Below, piece by piece: positions 60,964-64,000 of a DNA stretch of 64,000 nucleotides. A program made the position numbers and the translations under genes. A model generated the notes under the pieces. The model did no database searches, had not been told where the DNA came from, and saw only the letters and a program-made list of their open reading frames with translations. Each line of letters opens with the position of its first letter. Position 1 is the first letter of the stretch. The DNA lies in assembly GCA_025345505.1 (NCBI GenBank), contig JANVCC010000010.1, positions 44,589,738 to 44,653,737 on the forward strand, read 5' to 3'. Source of the DNA: Todiramphus chloris collaris. Lineage: Eukaryota > Chordata > Aves > Coraciiformes > Alcedinidae.

Positions 60964-63089
60964 GTAGGGTAAGGTACCATGCTTGTTATCTGATAGCGAA
61001 TGTTAAATATTTTGAAAACAAGACCACCCTTCCATGTTTCATTTTGGAGATGATTTAGATATTCAGGGTGATGGCAGAGGACCTCAAATGATGTCAATTA
61101 ACTGTCCTACCCTCATCTAATGCTCCATACTCAAGTGGGACATGTCCTGTGGCTGTTGTTCCTTGCAGTGCAGAGTTAACAAATTAGCCAGACTGGCTGA
61201 AAATGGCTTAAAATAACTCCTTTCCTTTCAGCATGCTGTGAATCCACACAGAATCAGCTACCATGTTCCACTGGAAGAGACAGAGCTTAAAGTATTACTT
61301 TAAGGGAGGTAGTTTTTTGTGTTGTTCCCTAACCTCTGATGGTGAGGGGATGCTCAGGGACCTGCCAGAGGAATGTCATCCAGAGTGGAAGATTGTCCTA
61401 ACTAGATGAGGAAACAATATCGATGGTTCTAACACGGTCAGTAAAGATAGAAAAGTCAATGCTGGCATTTCAGCCTATTGGTGATTGGTGAAAAGCAAGC
61501 ATAGCAACATTAAAATATTAGAAAACACACACCGTACAATTAAGCCAGATATACAGAGCTGTTAAGGGATATTTTGATGTCTGGGGGACCCTTACTTTCT
61601 TGAAATCTCTCCTAATGACCTCACTCCTGTGGAATTATAGCCTTTCTTTAGCCCTCCTTTTTGGATGATGGCAGCAAAAAAGCCAGTCAGGCTTAGGCAT
61701 ATATTTCACTATTTTGCACATTAATTCAGTAGGGTTCTCAGGGTACCTGCCTTGGCCCTATTTGTGCATTGCCTGCAAAATCAATGCTGTATTTGCAGCA
61801 GCAATGGGTGCTGAATGAAGTTAAAGCTGGAGGAGGCCCTCACAATATACAAAGATTGGTAAATTCAGACAGCTTTTTCTTTTCCTATTTTTTTTCCCAG
61901 GTTGTAATTGTCTTAAGTTTAAAAATGTTGTTTTTGAAGACCGTTAACTCAGATTGCTACCTTGGCTTAAAGAACTGCCTCTTGATATGGACAATTTTGT
62001 TGTATAAAGGCAATTGCTGAGAGATTTGCTGTCTTTCTCTGTCTTTGCAGAAGAGCACATTTTTTCTGACATATTCCATTGCTGGTTTTTTTTGTGAAAT
62101 TCATAGATGAATACTTATACCAATTATTCAGAAACTTTACACTTAACTATTGTTCATACTCCTAAAATAATGGATATTGTCATACAGAGCAATTTCAGAA
62201 ACCACGTAGTTATTTCTAATGTAGAATTAAATGGAACTGATACTTAATTTGATTTTATATATTTTCAATAGTTATAATCCATAATCTTACAAATTCCCTG
62301 TACAAGAAAAGGAAAACGTAGAGAAATGAAGAATTTTATTATCTCTGAAGCATATATTTGTTAATTTTTCTTTAAAAGAAATATTATTAAATAATTGTTA
62401 CTGTTCTCAATTTTAAATGTGGTGTTAAAATAAGTCTTCATCTTTCTTAAGTTTTACTTGTACTATATAAAATTTGCTGTTTTCTATCTTTTCCATTACA
62501 AGTGTAAACATTGTTCTGTGTTTTAGGTAAGAGTCTAATGGATGTGGTGTGAAAAAAAAATGAATGAAACATGGCATTTGAAGATTAAAAGAGATTTAAT
62601 TTTGTCATGTATGATTGTGGCTATGTCTCATACCCTACTCTTAACTAACACATAATGGAGACATGATAATTTGCTCTTGATCTTTATTCTTTTTCACTGA
62701 GATTAGCTATCAGTTTGCACTATGTGGTATCAGACTGAAGATGCAAGCCATGGCTATAATACTTACCTGTAGGAGGGCAGAAAGAGGAGCAAGTTCTTCT
62801 GAAGTTCCCTAAGGTTCGAGACTGATCACTGATGTTCTCCACATCCAAAATATTGAAGTGACTGAATGCAATCATAAAAGAAGAGTTACAAAGAACCTGT
62901 CAAACGACGTATACTGTCTTCTGTGACATAACAAGAGTCAGAATTTGTACCTTGTTGTCCAGGAAGCAAAGACAGTGGAGGGAGGCACTGATCTTCACAA
63001 GGAATCCGGGGAATGAGGTTTTCATAGTTATCAGAGTCAAGCATTCAGAAGTCATGAGTGAGGTTGCAAAAACCTGCAAATAGCTAGCT

Positions 63090-63224
63090 GGATGGATGGA
63101 TGGATGGATGAATGGATAGATAGATAGATAGATAGATAGATGATAGATAAAATAGATAGATAGACGATAGATAGATAGATAGATAGATGATAGATAGATA
63201 GATAGATAGATAGATAGACAGACA
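63090..63224. repeat. Compound (GGAT)n-(GATA)n microsatellite
   Basis: About six GGAT units change into several blocks of GATA units broken by single GATGATA or GACGATA interruptions, ending in GACA units. Overlapping minus-strand frames rich in Leu-Ser-Ile-Tyr are repeat artefacts. Confidence 0.97.
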
Positions 63225-64000
63225 GCCTGCCCTGACATTTAAATAAAGTAATAAATAGACATAAAATGATTTTTATTTCCATCCATTTATTGGACTGACA
63301 GGGAACATCTGAATCACATTTTTAAGTTTTGTCAACAAGAGGAACTGAAACATATTTGTTTGTTTTTATCCATTGCTACTGATAATAGACATTCTCATCC
63401 AATCTCTTGAATTCAGCAGGTGTCATATTATAACACACACAAAAGCAGATCAGATTTCAAATCCTGTCAGATCCAGGATACTTGGATGGGTCTGACAGAC
63501 CCAATAATCAGACAGTGGACTAAAAAGAGCTTTGTGGTACCTCATTAGCAGGCAAGCTTTGGCTGGTTGAATGGCTCCTCTGAGGTGACAATATGGGGAA
63601 ACTGCCCAGGAGCCACCCAGGAACTTTTGGAGGGGTATCAGTTTTTAAGAAACATCAAGCTTTTGGGAAGTGGTAGTTGCCCAACTAAGGGTTGCTTTTT
63701 CCAAGGAAATGAGAATGTACAGCTGTTGTCTTGGGACACTCCTCACATCCCCTCATAAAGAGGGAATACATGGGACTATACATTACTGAACTTGAATTAT
63801 GAAGGAATAGCACTTGTCTGTTTGAGCTCCCGGTGGGTCAAATGCCAGTCTGTTCTGTCTCAAAAGCTGTAGTGCAATATTAGTCTAGAATCATTTTCTA
63901 TTTTACTCTTGAAGTTGGGTTGTAGGAATCTTTTGCAGGATGTGTTTATCTTATGTGTACATGAGGGGTTTCTCAGTCTACACATAGTTTTCATAAATTA

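Larger units (their letters stand above)
59791..64000. other. Downstream flank of NTS, no gene seen
   Basis: AT-rich sequence with only short unconvincing frames on both strands. In human the next gene is MGAT4C, and none of its exons was recognised here. Contains an A21 run at 60943-60963 and a GGAT/GATA microsatellite at 63090-63224. Confidence 0.7.

Noticed and set aside
62900-63282. Two minus-strand frames rich in Leu-Ser-Ile-Tyr.
   Set aside because: Translation of the GATA microsatellite; no real protein.

Overview
The window is vertebrate nuclear DNA, almost certainly from a bird. Two spliced protein-coding genes are recognisable: RASSF9 on the minus strand and NTS (the neurotensin precursor) on the plus strand. 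The encoded peptides have the forms known from chicken: neurotensin with His-Val in its N-terminal half and Ala before Arg-Arg, and LANT-6 (KNPYIL) instead of mammalian neuromedin N (KIPYIL). CR1 LINE 3' ends, typical of birds and reptiles, support the assignment. I see no bacterial, plasmid or phage content and no CRISPR array.

Layout. 1-2920 is the 3' side of RASSF9 (3' UTR and flank). 2921-4196 is the long RASSF9 coding exon 2. 4197-28109 is its intron of about 23.9 kb, holding a GAAA microsatellite broken by a 100-N assembly gap, an A/G homopolymer and, at its promoter end, a CpG-rich block. 28110-28156 is the short first coding exon, which gives a 440-residue protein when joined to exon 2. 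28157 to about 45990 is the intergenic space between two divergent genes. It contains a CR1 fragment (35138-35344), an LTR-like block with a decayed interior (about 37.9-39.6 kb), an older CR1 remnant (about 44.0 kb) and a small GC-rich patch (44.84-45.0 kb). The NTS promoter lies at 45.8-46.0 kb, with CRE half sites, a G-quadruplex motif, a TGACATCA CRE-like site and a TATA box. The four NTS coding exons are 46125-46185, 50353-50414, 56460-56684 and 58843-58989. They encode a 164-residue precursor and are followed by two sets of poly(A) signals about 560 bases apart. 59790-64000 is non-coding apart from simple repeats.

How the genes relate. The order and divergent orientation RASSF9-NTS match the human 12q21 neighbourhood, so this is a conserved syntenic pair. 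NTS makes a secreted neuropeptide/gut hormone precursor. RASSF9 (P-CIP1) is an RA-domain, coiled-coil protein known to bind the cytosolic tail of the peptide-amidating enzyme PAM. A functional link between the neighbours would be speculation, because neurotensin itself is not amidated.

I found no convincing new biological system. The best second-look items are two overlapping upstream ORFs at the RASSF9 start, a CpG-rich block displaced into RASSF9 intron 1, possible splice sites in the NTS 5' leader, tandem NTS poly(A) sites, the loss of an internal dibasic site in pro-neurotensin, and an LTR promoter in the intergenic space.
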